Shown in pieces: positions 49,745 through 59,760 of a stretch of 64,000 bases of DNA. Position numbers and translations under genes: made by a program. The notes beneath the pieces are model-generated. The model did no database searches. It saw only the letters and a list, made by a program, of their open reading frames with translations, and had not been told where the DNA came from. Numbering within the stretch: the stretch's first letter is position 1; each line of letters begins with the position of its first letter. Origin of the DNA: Actinoplanes sp. NBRC 103695 (lineage in GTDB: Bacteria > Actinomycetota > Actinomycetes > Mycobacteriales > Micromonosporaceae); assembly GCF_030269485.1 (NCBI RefSeq), contig NZ_BSTL01000006.1, positions 124,001 through 188,000 of the forward strand. The letters are read 5' to 3'.

Positions 49745-51579
49745 GGTGTCCAGTGGTCGAACGTCGCCTCCACCACACCCTCCCCACGGGTCACCCCGGG
49801 CACCAGCCTGCGCAGATCGTGCACCCGCGCCGCCGGGACCAGCGCCTCCACCACGCACACCGCGCCCGCTCCCGCGAACGACGTCGCCAGCGGCACCCCG
49901 CGCACCTGGCCCACCACCGGCAGCACCGCGGGCAGCGTGTCCGCCGGAACCTCCAGCCGCACCGTGTCCACCGGCTCGCACACCCGGGTGCCGGCCCGCC
50001 GCAGCGCCTCCGCCAGCACCACCGGCGTCAGGGCGCGGAAGTCACCGGCCGTGCTCGACATGCTCTTGTCGAACGTGCCGTGGGAGTGACTCTGCCGCGC
50101 CCAGTACCCCGCATGCGTCATGAAGATCGCCACGTCGGTCACCGCCCAGCCGTGCGGCCCCCGCTCCAGCGCCGCCGGGATCGCCTCCTCGACCGCCCGG
50201 AAGAACGCGAACGGCATCGACCCCAGCTCCACCTCCAGCGCGAACGTCACGCCCGAGCCCGGCGGCAGCGGCTCCACCCGCAGACCGACGGTGGCCAGGA
50301 ACGGATTCGGATCAACGGCGATCATCCGGTACGCGGCGCCGCTGCCGACCGGCCGCTCGATGCAGATCGTCGACGTGTCCCGGAACCTGACCGCCAGGCC
50401 GTACTCCTCGGCCAGGGTCGCTTCGACGACCTCCTTCTGCACCTCGCCGTACAGCGAGACGGTGTCGTCGGCGCGAAGCCCGATCAGCGGATCCTGCTCG
50501 GCGAGCTGCACCAGGGCCGCGTGCAGCGCCATCCGGTCCCGGTCGTCGACCGGCTCCACGACGGCGGACAGCGAAGGTGGGGAGAACGAACGTTCTTTCT
50601 CTCCGGCGGGACGGCCGATCGCGTCGCCGATCCGGATCCGGGTCAGCCCGCGCACCACCGCGATCTCCCCCGCGGACACGACACGTTCACCGCCGGGCAC
50701 CGCGCCGGCGCCGAACACCGACACCCCGGTCACCCGGTCCTCGCCGACGCGTTCGCGCAGGTGCAGGGCGCCGGAGAACATCCGGACGTAGGCGAGCTTC
50801 TCCCCCGCCGGGCCGCGCTCGACCTTGAACACCGTCCCCGACTGCGGGCCGGACGCGTCGCCGGTCGAGCGGGGCAGCAGGGTGGTGATGCCGTCCACGA
50901 GCAGGTCGACGCCGGCGCCGGTGATCGCCGAGCCGAAGAAGACCGGATGCGCGGCGCCGTCGCGGGTCTGCCGCGTCAGGGCCGGCCACGGATCGGCGTC
51001 CGTGTCGTTCACGAACGCCGCCAGCAGGGCGTCGTCGCGGTCGGCGAGCACGTCCAGCGGAGGCCGTGCGGCGGACACCGTCGCTCCCGGCGTACCCATG
51101 TCGTGAACGGCCGTGACCGGCACCGCGGCGGAAGTGAGCCGATCGGCGATCTCCCGCAGCAGATCGTGATCCCGGGCGCCGCGGCGGTCGACCTTGTTCA
51201 CGAAGATCAGGTACGGCAGGCGCAGGCGGTGCAGGGTCCGGGCCAGGACCCGGGTCTGCGCCTGCACGCCCTCGACGGCCGACACCACCAGCACGACCCC
51301 GTCGAGGACGCCGAGCACCCGTTCCACCTCGGCGATGAAGTCCGGGTGGCCGGGCGTGTCGATCAGGTTGACGTGCGTGCCGGCCAGCGGGAACGACACC
51401 ACGGCGGACTTGATGGTGATGCCGCGGCGGCGTTCGAGCTCCAGCGAGTCGGTGCGGGTGCTGCCCGCGTCGACGCTGCCGATCTCGTCGATGACACCGG
51501 CGGCGTGCAGCAGCCGCTCGGTGAGGCTGGTCTTACCGGCGTCGACGTGCGCCAGGATGCCGAGGTTGAGCGAAGGCAA
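49729..51579 (-). CDS. Tet(M)/Otr(A)-type ribosomal protection GTPase
   Basis: A 616-residue EF-G-like GTPase that in its relatives dislodges tetracycline from the ribosome. G1 is AHVDAGKT at residues 10-17, switch I RRRGITI near 50-56, G3 DTPGH at 74-78 and G4 NKVDRRG near 128. Domains II-V follow, with the variable loop near residue 330 carrying EKERSFSPPSL. That loop is encoded by a 20-base near-palindrome also present in an unrelated ABC gene. Length is slightly short of Tet(M) (about 639). Whether it gives tetracycline resistance or has a housekeeping role is unknown. Confidence 0.88.
   Translation of the reverse strand: MPSLNLGILAHVDAGKTSLTERLLHAAGVIDEIGSVDAGSTRTDSLELERRRGITIKSAVVSFPLAGTHVNLIDTPGHPDFIAEVERVLGVLDGVVLVVSAVEGVQAQTRVLARTLHRLRLPYLIFVNKVDRRGARDHDLLREIADRLTSAAVPVTAVHDMGTPGATVSAARPPLDVLADRDDALLAAFVNDTDADPWPALTRQTRDGAAHPVFFGSAITGAGVDLLVDGITTLLPRSTGDASGPQSGTVFKVERGPAGEKLAYVRMFSGALHLRERVGEDRVTGVSVFGAGAVPGGERVVSAGEIAVVRGLTRIRIGDAIGRPAGEKERSFSPPSLSAVVEPVDDRDRMALHAALVQLAEQDPLIGLRADDTVSLYGEVQKEVVEATLAEEYGLAVRFRDTSTICIERPVGSGAAYRMIAVDPNPFLATVGLRVEPLPPGSGVTFALEVELGSMPFAFFRAVEEAIPAALERGPHGWAVTDVAIFMTHAGYWARQSHSHGTFDKSMSSTAGDFRALTPVVLAEALRRAGTRVCEPVDTVRLEVPADTLPAVLPVVGQVRGVPLATSFAGAGAVCVVEALVPAARVHDLRRLVPGVTRGEGVVEATFDHWTPSTSG
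50576..50602 (-). repeat. near-palindromic ERSF element, copy in ribosomal protection gene
   Basis: ggggagaacgaacgttcttt (50579-50598, plus strand) is identical base for base to the complement of 60618-60637. It is in frame and encodes E-K-E-R-S-F in a surface loop. Confidence 0.75.
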
Positions 51580-51681
51580 GCGAACGGTCCCTGTCGTTGA
51601 CGGAGTGGGTTTCCGGGTCAGACAGGAAAGCTGTACGCATGCCGGTGATGTTGCCCGGCCGCGAACGGCCGGGCAACCGAA

Positions 51682-52059
51682 TTACTCCCCGCGTTCGGCG
51701 GCGCTGCGTTCCACGCAGAACTCGTTGCCGGCCGGGTCGGTCAGCGTCACCCAGCCGGTGCCGTCGGGCCTGCGGTGGTCCTCGAACAGCTTCGCGCCCA
51801 GGGCGACCAGCCGATCGACCTCGTCGTCGCGGGTGGTGCCCGGCTGCACGTCGAGGTGGACGCGGTTCTTCAGGGTCTTGGCCTCGGGCACACGGATGAA
51901 CAGCAGCCCCGGCGTGCTCCGCACCAGGGCCTCGTCGTCGCCCGGCTCGGTCTCCGGGTCCAGTGGGGCGCCCATCACCTCGCTCCAGAAACGGGCCAGT
52001 TCGACCGGCTCGTAGGGCGGGGCGACGTCGAAGGTGATGTGTCGAACTACAGCGGTCAT
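51682..52059 (-). CDS. VOC/glyoxalase-like protein
   Basis: A 125-residue single-domain vicinal-oxygen-chelate protein: HITFDVAPPYEPVELARFWS, KNRVHLDVQPGTTRDDEVDR, VTLTDPAGNEFCVE. This small actinobacterial subgroup is often called glyoxalase-like or bleomycin-resistance-like; substrate unknown. It lies seven bases after the MarR gene stop in the same direction and may be part of that regulon. Confidence 0.88.
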   Translation of the reverse strand: MTAVVRHITFDVAPPYEPVELARFWSEVMGAPLDPETEPGDDEALVRSTPGLLFIRVPEAKTLKNRVHLDVQPGTTRDDEVDRLVALGAKLFEDHRRPDGTGWVTLTDPAGNEFCVERSAAERGE

Positions 52060-52066
52060 GCGTCCA

Positions 52067-52585
52067 TTAGAGCTGCTCGGCGATGATTCGCTCCATCGTA
52101 TCGGCGCTCTCGGGGTTCGCCCGGGTCAGCACCGCGCGGCTGATCTCCAGCAACTGGCCGACCTGCTCGGGGGTGAGCGCGTCGAAGATCAGCCGGCGGA
52201 TCTCGGTCACGTGGCCCGGCGCCGCGGTGCGCAACATCTCCATGCCGGCGTCGGTGAGCACCGCCTCGACGCAGCGCACCTCGCTGTCGTTGACCTTGCG
52301 GCGCACCCAGCCCTGCTTCTCCATCCGGCTGACCGCGTGCGACAGCCGCGACAGCGAACCGCCGGCGGACTGGGCCAGCAGGCTCATCTGCACCGTGTGG
52401 TTCATCGGCCGCGACAGCGACACCAGGATTGAGTACTCGAAGAAGTTGAGGCCGGTGTCGCGTTTGAGCTGGGCGTCGATCGCCGGGGGCAGGTTCATCA
52501 GGACGCCGACCAGCATGACCCAGGTGTGTTGCTCTTCGTCGGTCAGCCACTCGACCGGGCGCGTGGAACTACTCACACCGATCAT
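52067..52585 (-). CDS. MarR family regulator
   Basis: A 172-residue MarR-type regulator (LTDEEQHTWVMLVGVLMNLP, LNFFEYSILVSLSRP, SAGGSLSRLSHAVSRMEKQG, VRRKVNDSEVRCVEAVLTDA). ATG at 52585 is preferred to 52606 because the latter would put an operator inside the coding region. Divergent from azoR, with twin TTGAACATTCAAG palindromes between them, so it most likely represses both and responds to quinones, diazo compounds or thiol stress. Confidence 0.93.
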   Translation of the reverse strand: MIGVSSSTRPVEWLTDEEQHTWVMLVGVLMNLPPAIDAQLKRDTGLNFFEYSILVSLSRPMNHTVQMSLLAQSAGGSLSRLSHAVSRMEKQGWVRRKVNDSEVRCVEAVLTDAGMEMLRTAAPGHVTEIRRLIFDALTPEQVGQLLEISRAVLTRANPESADTMERIIAEQL

Positions 52586-52597
52586 CCTACCTGGGGA

Positions 52598-52645
52598 CTT
52601 GAACATTCAAGGCAGATAGGCGCATCATCGAGTTGAACATTCAAG
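52598..52645. promoter_or_regulatory. twin MarR-type operators TTGAACATTCAAG
   Basis: CTTGAACATTCAAG (52598-52611) and GTTGAACATTCAAG (52632-52645) share 13 identical bases and are near-palindromes (TTGAA / TTCAA). They lie 34 bases apart in the divergent promoter region of the MarR and azoreductase genes. The match of two copies in 50 bases makes regulator binding very likely. Confidence 0.82.
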
Positions 52646-52667
52646 CCCCCCTCGGGAGACGACACAC

Positions 52668-53303
52668 ATGTCCGTACTGCGTATCGACGCCAGCATCCAG
52701 GGCCCGCGCTCGGCCAGCAGCGAGCTCGCCGACCTGGCCGAGGCCGAGTTCCTGGCCACCAGGCCCGACACCACCTTCGTCCGCCGCCACCTCGCCGCCG
52801 AGCCGCTGCCCTCCGACGCGTGGGCCACCGCCATCGGCGCCGCGTACACCCCCGAGGCGGAACGCTCCGACCACCAGCGCTCCGCCCTGGCCCTGGCCGT
52901 GGAGCTCGCCGACGAGCTGCGGTCCGCCGACGCCGCCATCCTCGCCCTGCCGCTCTACAACTGGGGCGTGTCCCAGCACGTCAAGACCTGGATCGACCTC
53001 GCCTTCGCCGGCGGCGTCAACGGCGAGCGGCTGCTCGACGGCAAACCGGCCATCGTGCTCACCACCCGCGGCGGCGGCTACGGCCCCGGCACCCCGCGTG
53101 AGGGCTGGGACCACAACACCGCCTACCTGCGCCGGGTCGTCGCCGACGTGTGGGGCGCCGACCTCACCCTGATCGAACGGGAACTCACCCTGGCCGGCGT
53201 CGCCCCGGCCATGGAACCGTTCATCGACGTCGCCGAGCACCTCAAGAAGGTCGCCCACGAGGCCGCCGAGACCGCCGGTCGCCACCTCGCCAGGCGCCAC
53301 TAA
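52668..53303 (+). CDS. azoR: FMN-dependent NADH-azoreductase
   Basis: A 211-residue flavodoxin-like NAD(P)H-dependent reductase of azo dyes and quinones: N-terminal LRIDASIQGPRSASSELAD (phosphate loop), ADAAILALPLYNWGVSQHVK and LTTRGGGYGPGTPREGWDHN, all typical AzoR positions. A gggaga ribosome site precedes the ATG. Placed divergent to a MarR regulator, the standard arrangement for quinone-stress responses. Confidence 0.92.
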   Translation: MSVLRIDASIQGPRSASSELADLAEAEFLATRPDTTFVRRHLAAEPLPSDAWATAIGAAYTPEAERSDHQRSALALAVELADELRSADAAILALPLYNWGVSQHVKTWIDLAFAGGVNGERLLDGKPAIVLTTRGGGYGPGTPREGWDHNTAYLRRVVADVWGADLTLIERELTLAGVAPAMEPFIDVAEHLKKVAHEAAETAGRHLARRH

Positions 53304-53312
53304 GCTCTCGTC

Positions 53313-54170
53313 GTGCTCATGGTCGGCGTCACCCCACCTCGCGGCGCGGTGACGCCGGCCGAGGCCACCCGCATCGGCGACGTGCTCACCGCCCGCCTCG
53401 CCGGCCTCGACCTGGACGCGCTGGTCCTCTACGACATCGACGACGAGAGCGACCGCAACCCGTCGCAACGCCCGTTCCCGTACCTGCCGACCATGGACCC
53501 GGCCGCGTTCCACCGCGACCACCTCGCCGGCTGGGACCGGCCGGTGATCATCTACCGCTGCGTCGGCAAGTACCGGCAGGCCGAGCTCACCGACTGGCTG
53601 CGGCAGATCGACACCGCCCGGGTCAGCAGCGTCTTCGTCGGCTCGTCCTCCTCGGCCAAACCGGTCCACACCACCCTCGGCGAGGCTCAGGAGCTGCGCG
53701 AACGGGTACGCCCCGACCTGCCGCTCGGCGCGGTCATGATCACCGAACGGCTGGGCGAGCACACCCGCATGCTCGCCAAGCAGCAGCGCGGCGCCTCGTT
53801 CTTCATCTCCCAGATCGTCTACGACGTCGCCGCCACCACCCAGCTGATGACCGACTACCACGCCGCCACGGACGCCCCACGGCCGGTGATCTTCACGCTG
53901 TCGGTGTGCGGGTCGCTGAAGACGCTGGAGTTCCTGGACTGGCTCGGCGTGCAGGTCCCGCCCTCGGTCGAGCACACCCTGCGCACCTGCGCCGACCCGC
54001 TCGCCGAGTCGTACGCCCAATGCCTGGCCAACGCCCACGAGCTGGCCGCGTTCTGCCGGTCCCGGAACATGGCCTTCGGCTTCAACGTCGAGAGCGTCTC
54101 CATCCGCAAGACCGAGATCGACGCCTCCATCCGGCTCGCCCGGGCACTGCGCGAGCGCGGCCTCAGCTGA
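53313..54170 (+). CDS. methylenetetrahydrofolate reductase-like TIM-barrel protein
   Basis: A 285-residue protein resembling the MTHFR fold: LMVGVTPPRGAVTPAEATRI, ALVLYDIDDESDRNPSQRPF, CVGKYRQAELTDWLR, SVFVGSSSS, ITERLGEHTRMLAKQQRGAS, FGFNVESVSIRKTEIDA. The subgroup differs from classical MetF and its role is uncertain. GTG at 53313 follows the azoR stop by nine bases, so co-transcription is likely. Confidence 0.55.
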   Translation: MLMVGVTPPRGAVTPAEATRIGDVLTARLAGLDLDALVLYDIDDESDRNPSQRPFPYLPTMDPAAFHRDHLAGWDRPVIIYRCVGKYRQAELTDWLRQIDTARVSSVFVGSSSSAKPVHTTLGEAQELRERVRPDLPLGAVMITERLGEHTRMLAKQQRGASFFISQIVYDVAATTQLMTDYHAATDAPRPVIFTLSVCGSLKTLEFLDWLGVQVPPSVEHTLRTCADPLAESYAQCLANAHELAAFCRSRNMAFGFNVESVSIRKTEIDASIRLARALRERGLS

Positions 54171-54187
54171 GGCTGGGTGAGCACGGC

Positions 54188-54556
54188 TCAGCTGAGGCTC
54201 AGGCGCAGCGTGGTGCCCGCCGCCGTGTCCGAGACCATCCGAGCGACCGTCCCCTCGCCGTACCGGCCGTACTTGGCGCGGTACGCGGCGTCGACGCTGT
54301 CTCGCAGCCCGGCCGGGCCCACGCCGACGTCCTCGACCGTGACGGCGGCCTCCACCCCGGGGACGCGGACTGTCGCCCGTCCCTCGCGCAGGACGTGACC
54401 GAACCAGCCGGTGTCGCGGCGATGCCAGGTCCGGACGAACACCTGGTCCTCGACGCGGACCACCCAGATCGGCGTCCACCGCCGCCCGGCGATCTCCAGC
54501 TCGTCCGCCTCGTCGAGAGCCCGCAACTGCTCCGCCGGCCACACGATCTCGCCCAT
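54188..54556 (-). CDS. DUF2255 family protein
   Basis: A 122-residue protein: LDEADELEIAGRRWTPIWVV, VFVRTWHRRDTGWFGHVLRE, YGEGTVARMVSDTAAGTTLR. The split-barrel-like layout and these motifs fit DUF2255; function unknown. ATG at 54556 is supported by a leaderless promoter. Divergent from the YCII/ECF operon. Confidence 0.8.
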   Translation of the reverse strand: MGEIVWPAEQLRALDEADELEIAGRRWTPIWVVRVEDQVFVRTWHRRDTGWFGHVLREGRATVRVPGVEAAVTVEDVGVGPAGLRDSVDAAYRAKYGRYGEGTVARMVSDTAAGTTLRLSLS

Positions 54557-54568
54557 TGGTCGAAAATA
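54557..54568 (-). promoter_or_regulatory. leaderless promoter of DUF2255 gene
   Basis: On the minus strand TATTTT (54568-54563) fits TAnnnT and ends six bases before the ATG. No ribosome site is present. Confidence 0.5.
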
Positions 54569-54646
54569 GTCTGTGCGGGCGTGTAGAGAACCGGGACCGC
54601 GGCTTCGTCCCTGGGGTGTCCGAACCACAGCGAGAGGAACCACACC

Positions 54647-55038
54647 GTGAAATACCTGCTGATCGTCGACTACCGGCCCGGCAACGACGACACCCCGATG
54701 GAAGAGTGGAAACCCGCCGAGGTGCGGGCGCACATGGACTACTACAACGCGCTCAACAAACAGCTCGAGGCCAACGGCGAGCTCGCCGGCGGATACGCGC
54801 TCACCCCGCCGCCGACGGCCAAGACCGTCACCTCCGACGGCAGCACCCCGGCCGTGGTCACCGACGGCGTCTACCCGGAGACCAAGGAGGTCCTGGCCGG
54901 CTTCCAGGTCGTCGACGTCGAGTCCGAGGAACGCGCCGTCGAGATCGCCAAGCTGGTCTCCCAGGTGCCCGGCCCCGGCGGCGTGCCACTCGCCCAGCCG
55001 ATCACCGTGCGTCAGGTCATGTACGAGTTCAGCGGGGA

Positions 55039-55042
<4 letters not shown>
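54647..55042 (+). CDS. YCII/DGPF-domain protein
   Basis: A 131-residue YCII-related protein: MKYLLIVDYRPGN, MEEWKPAEVRAHMDYYNALN, FQVVDVESEERAVEIAKLVS, TVRQVMYEF. Such genes are the usual partners of ECF42-type sigma factors. The stop overlaps the start of the sigma gene (ATGA). A protein-protein role with the sigma factor is inferred from this well-known pairing. Confidence 0.92.
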
Positions 55043-56213
<1,171 letters not shown>

Positions 56214-56217
<4 letters not shown>

Positions 56218-56942
56218 CGTCGCCGCCGCAGGGCGCCGGCTGGCTGCCGCACGGCTACCACCTCGACACCCACCGCCACGCCGACGGCCAGCTCGTCTAC
56301 GCGGCCGCCGGCGCGCTGGCCACCACCACCGAACGCGGCACCTGGGTCGCCCCCGCGAACCGGGCGACCTGGACCCCACCGGGCTTCGACCACTCGCACC
56401 GCTTCTACGGCCGCACCGACGTCCGCCTCATCACCGTCCCGGCCGACCGCTGCGGCGAACTCGCCGCCCACCCCAGCGTGTTCACCGTACGCCCGCTGCT
56501 GCGCGAGGCCATCCTGGCGCTGACCGACCGCCCGGAGAGCCGCCCCGGCGCCCACGAACGACTCCGCGCCGTCGTGATCGACGAGCTCACCGAGACCCCC
56601 GAGCAGTCCCTGCACCTGCCCGAACCGCACGACGACCGGCTCCGCGCCGTCACCGCCCTGCTGCACGCCGACCCCGCCCGCGGCAGCACCCTGGCCGAGC
56701 TGGGCCGCGCCGCCGGAGCCAGCGAACGCACGCTGAGCCGCCTGTTCCACGCCGAGCTCGGCATGAGCTTCCACCGATGGCGCACCATCCTGCGTATCCA
56801 CCACGCCCTCATCCACCTCACCGACGGCCGGTCGGTCACCAGCACCGCCACCGCGTGCGGCTGGTCCAACCCGTCCAGCTTCATCGACGCGTTCACCGAG
56901 GTCGTCGGCCAGACACCCGGCCGCTACCAGGCCGATCTGTAG
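56214..56942 (+). CDS. AraC family transcriptional regulator
   Basis: A 242-residue regulator with an N-terminal cupin-like sensing domain (HADGQLVYAAAGALATTTE, GTWVAPANRATWTPPGFDHS) and two C-terminal HTHs (STLAELGRAAGASERTLSRL; SVTSTATACGWSNPSSFIDA, FTEVVGQTPGRY). The ATG overlaps the sigma gene stop. Target genes are unknown; the divergently unrelated PobA-like gene lies 73 bases downstream on the same strand and could be regulated by it. Confidence 0.92.
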
Positions 56943-57015
56943 GTTGGCGGGTTTCCGGCATCAGAAGGCCATTCACCGGTGGCCCGCAGGCAGGCCGACG
57001 CCCGACAGTGGTCGC

Positions 57016-58161
57016 ATGGACAACACCACAGTGGTCATCGTCGGCGCCGGGGTCGCCGGCCTCACCCTCGGCAACTTCCTGCTCCGCCACGACATCGGCT
57101 GCGTCATCGTCGAGAAGCACAGCCGCGCCTACGTCGAACAGCGGCAGCGGGCCGGCACCATCGACACCCGCGGCGTCCGCATGTTCCGGCGGTGGGGGCT
57201 CGACGAGGTCGTCGAGGGTGACCCCGTCGACCAGCAGTCCGGCTTCTTCGTCGACGGCGAGGAACTGCCGCTCGACTTCGCCGAGGACGACAACAGCGAG
57301 AGCGTGTTCTGCCCCCAGCAGGTCCTGGTCCGCAACCTCACCGACGTGTACCTGCGCGACGGCGGCGACCTGCGCTTCGAAGCCGCCGACGTCACCCTGC
57401 ACGACCTCACCGGCGAGCACCCCGTCGTCAGCTTCGGCGGCACGGCGCTGGGCTGCGACTACATCGCGGGCTGCGACGGCGACCGCGGCGTCAGCCGGGC
57501 CTCCATCCCCGACGGGCACCTGACCCGCCACTCCCACGAATACGGGTACGCCTGGCTGAGCGTCCTGGCCGAGACGCCGACGAAGCCGTCCGGGATGGCG
57601 ATCCACTCCCGCGGCCTCGCCGGGCTGATCCCCCGCGGCCCCGGCGCCAGCCGCCTCTACCTGCAGTGCCGCCTCGACGACACCGTCGAGGCGTGGCCGG
57701 ACGAGCGCATCTGGGCCGAGATCGAAGCCCGCTTCGGCACACCCCCGGCGACCGGCCGGATCCTCGACAAACGCCTCGTGCCCCTGCGCAGCGTCGTGTA
57801 CAGCCCGATGACCTACGGCCGGCTGCACCTGCTCGGCGACGCGGCGCACATCGTGCCGCCGATGAGCGCCAAGGGCATCAATCTCGCCCTCAACGACGCC
57901 GAGGTGTTCGCCAACGCCGTCATCCAGCGGGTACGCACCGGCGACCCGAGCCTGCTCGACACCTACTCCGAGACGTGCCTGCGCCACATCTGGAACTACC
58001 AGGCCTTCGCCACCTGGATCACCGACCTCATGCACGACGCCGGCGACGCCACCTACGCGGGCGAGTTCCGCAAACAGGTGGCCCGCGCCGAGCTGCAACG
58101 CCAGTTCACCTCCGAGGCGGCCAGCAAGCTCTTCGGCGAGCTGACCGCCGGCGTGAACTAG
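57016..58161 (+). CDS. pobA: 4-hydroxybenzoate 3-monooxygenase-like (PobA-type) flavoprotein
   Basis: A 381-residue class A flavoprotein hydroxylase. The FAD motif VVIVGAGVAGLTLGNFLLR is at the N-terminus, RQRAGTIDTRGV and DYIAGCDGDRGVSRASIPDG follow, and GRLHLLGDAAHIVPPMSAKG is the second FAD loop. The whole length aligns by eye with PobA of Pseudomonas. ATG at 57016 begins the FAD domain. The substrate is likely 4-hydroxybenzoate but related aromatic acids are possible. It is a single gene before a hairpin. Confidence 0.82.
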   Translation: MDNTTVVIVGAGVAGLTLGNFLLRHDIGCVIVEKHSRAYVEQRQRAGTIDTRGVRMFRRWGLDEVVEGDPVDQQSGFFVDGEELPLDFAEDDNSESVFCPQQVLVRNLTDVYLRDGGDLRFEAADVTLHDLTGEHPVVSFGGTALGCDYIAGCDGDRGVSRASIPDGHLTRHSHEYGYAWLSVLAETPTKPSGMAIHSRGLAGLIPRGPGASRLYLQCRLDDTVEAWPDERIWAEIEARFGTPPATGRILDKRLVPLRSVVYSPMTYGRLHLLGDAAHIVPPMSAKGINLALNDAEVFANAVIQRVRTGDPSLLDTYSETCLRHIWNYQAFATWITDLMHDAGDATYAGEFRKQVARAELQRQFTSEAASKLFGELTAGVN

Positions 58162-58294
58162 AGAGGCTCGGGCCGGCCCTATGCCGGCACCCGCTCCGGG
58201 GCGGCACCCACGGCCGGCTCGGCCTGAACGCCGGCCGCGGCGAACACCCGCGCGACGGCGTCCGTGCGCCGGGCGGATTACCGACCACGGCCTC

Positions 58295-58366
58295 AGTCCT
58301 GTCTCGTGGACCCCGCCTCGCACTTGGGTGATCCACTCGCACTTGGGTGATCCACGAGACAGGACT
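58295..58366. terminator. long inverted repeat with embedded tandem repeat between convergent genes
   Basis: AGTCCTGTCTCGTGGA (58295-58310) pairs perfectly with TCCACGAGACAGGACT (58351-58366). The loop contains a 19-base unit, ctcgcacttgggtgatcca, in two end-to-end copies (58317-58335 and 58336-58354), the second overlapping the right arm. It sits between convergent genes and touches the stop of the class V gene, so bidirectional termination is likely. Confidence 0.75.
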
Positions 58367-59760
58367 CAGCAGCGCAGGCGCGGGGCCAGCCCGGAGGTGT
58401 CGGTGTGCCGGTCGCGGTACGCCGACTCCAGGAAGCCGACGAGGCGGCGTACGTCGGCATGGTTGGAGGCGATCCCGAACGAGACTCGCACCGCGCCGCC
58501 GTGCGGCAGCCCGATCAGGGCCAGGTAGTCGTCGATCGTGCGCACGCCCCAGTCCGCCGAGGCGTGCAACCGGTCCAGGCCGATGCCGAACGCGCCCTCG
58601 CCCGCCCCCGGGTTGCAGAAACACCCGGTACGCAGCGACAACCCCGCCCGGGTGGCCTCCGCCGCGACCAGCCGCTCATCGACGACCCGGCCGTCCGGAT
58701 CGAGCAGGTTGAACGCCACCGTGGCGCCGCGGCCCTCGGCGCCGGCCGGGCCGTAGATCCGCGCCATCGGCCGGCCGTTCGCGTGGCGCAGCGCGACGAG
58801 CCGGTCCAGCAGCCAGCCGGTCAGCGCCCCCACCCGCAGCCGCACCGCGTCCCGCCCGGCCGCCTCCAGCCAGTCCAGGCCGAACTCCACGTCGGGGATG
58901 TTCAGGAAGTTCAGCGTGCCGTCCTCGAACGCCGACTCGTCCGGCGCCTGCTGATGCCATTCGGTGCCGACGCTGACCGCGGCGATCGTGCCACCGGCGA
59001 ACCACGGCCGCCGCAGCCGCTGCAGCGAGGAACGGCGCGCCACCAGGCAGCCGATCCCGGTCGGGTAGCCGAACACCTTGTACCAGCTGATCGGCACGAA
59101 GTCCGGGCGTACCCGGCTCAGGTCGAGCGGGTTCGTGGGCAGATAGGCCGCCACGTCCAGCAGCACGTCGTAGCCGGCGTCGTGGGCCAGGTCCACCCAG
59201 TCCAGCGGATGCTGCACGCCGGTGAAGTTGCTCTGCGCCGGGAACGCGAACAGCCCGCCCGGCCCCTCGCGCAACGCCTCCGCCACCGCGGACGTGGGGA
59301 TTCGCAGCTCCGGGCCTTCGAGCGCGACGTAGCGGCGGGCGCCGCCGGCCCGCCGGGCGTACTCGCGGATGCCGTTGACCGAGTTGTGGTTGTCGAAGGT
59401 CATCACCAGATCGCCGAACGGGTACGCCTCACCGACCAGCCGGCACGCGCCGGACGCGTTCGGCGTGAAGATCACCGCGTACTCGTCCGGGTCGGCGTCG
59501 AGGAACCGCAGCACCGCGCGGCGGGCCGACTCCACCAGTTCGGTCGAGGCGGCCGACGCCGGGTTCTCCGAGTGCGGGTTCCCGTACGCCCGGCCGGCCA
59601 GCCGCTCGTGATGCGCCCGCAGCTGGGCGTCCGCGTACACCCCGGCGCCGGTGTAGTCCAGGTAGACCTCGCCGTCGCGGTCCAGGTGCGCGTACTCGGT
59701 GGCCCGCAGCTTGTCCAGCGTCTCCGACGCGTACCCGGGGTAGCCGTCGAGTTCAGCCAC
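58366..59760 (-). CDS. class V aminotransferase, Moco-sulfurase/cysteine desulfurase-like
   Basis: A 464-residue PLP enzyme. YLDYTGAGVYADAQ, then NPHSENPAS, the PLP Lys in ISWYKVFGYPTGIGCLVARR, and RTGCFCNPGAGE, where the Cys matches the persulfide-forming Cys of the Moco sulfurase N-domain. It lacks the C-terminal MOSC domain of eukaryotic MOCOS. It overlaps the upstream ABC exporter gene by eight bases, an unusual partnership. Substrate may be cysteine or an amino acid in a biosynthetic step. Confidence 0.83.
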   Translation of the reverse strand: MAELDGYPGYASETLDKLRATEYAHLDRDGEVYLDYTGAGVYADAQLRAHHERLAGRAYGNPHSENPASAASTELVESARRAVLRFLDADPDEYAVIFTPNASGACRLVGEAYPFGDLVMTFDNHNSVNGIREYARRAGGARRYVALEGPELRIPTSAVAEALREGPGGLFAFPAQSNFTGVQHPLDWVDLAHDAGYDVLLDVAAYLPTNPLDLSRVRPDFVPISWYKVFGYPTGIGCLVARRSSLQRLRRPWFAGGTIAAVSVGTEWHQQAPDESAFEDGTLNFLNIPDVEFGLDWLEAAGRDAVRLRVGALTGWLLDRLVALRHANGRPMARIYGPAGAEGRGATVAFNLLDPDGRVVDERLVAAEATRAGLSLRTGCFCNPGAGEGAFGIGLDRLHASADWGVRTIDDYLALIGLPHGGAVRVSFGIASNHADVRRLVGFLESAYRDRHTDTSGLAPRLRC

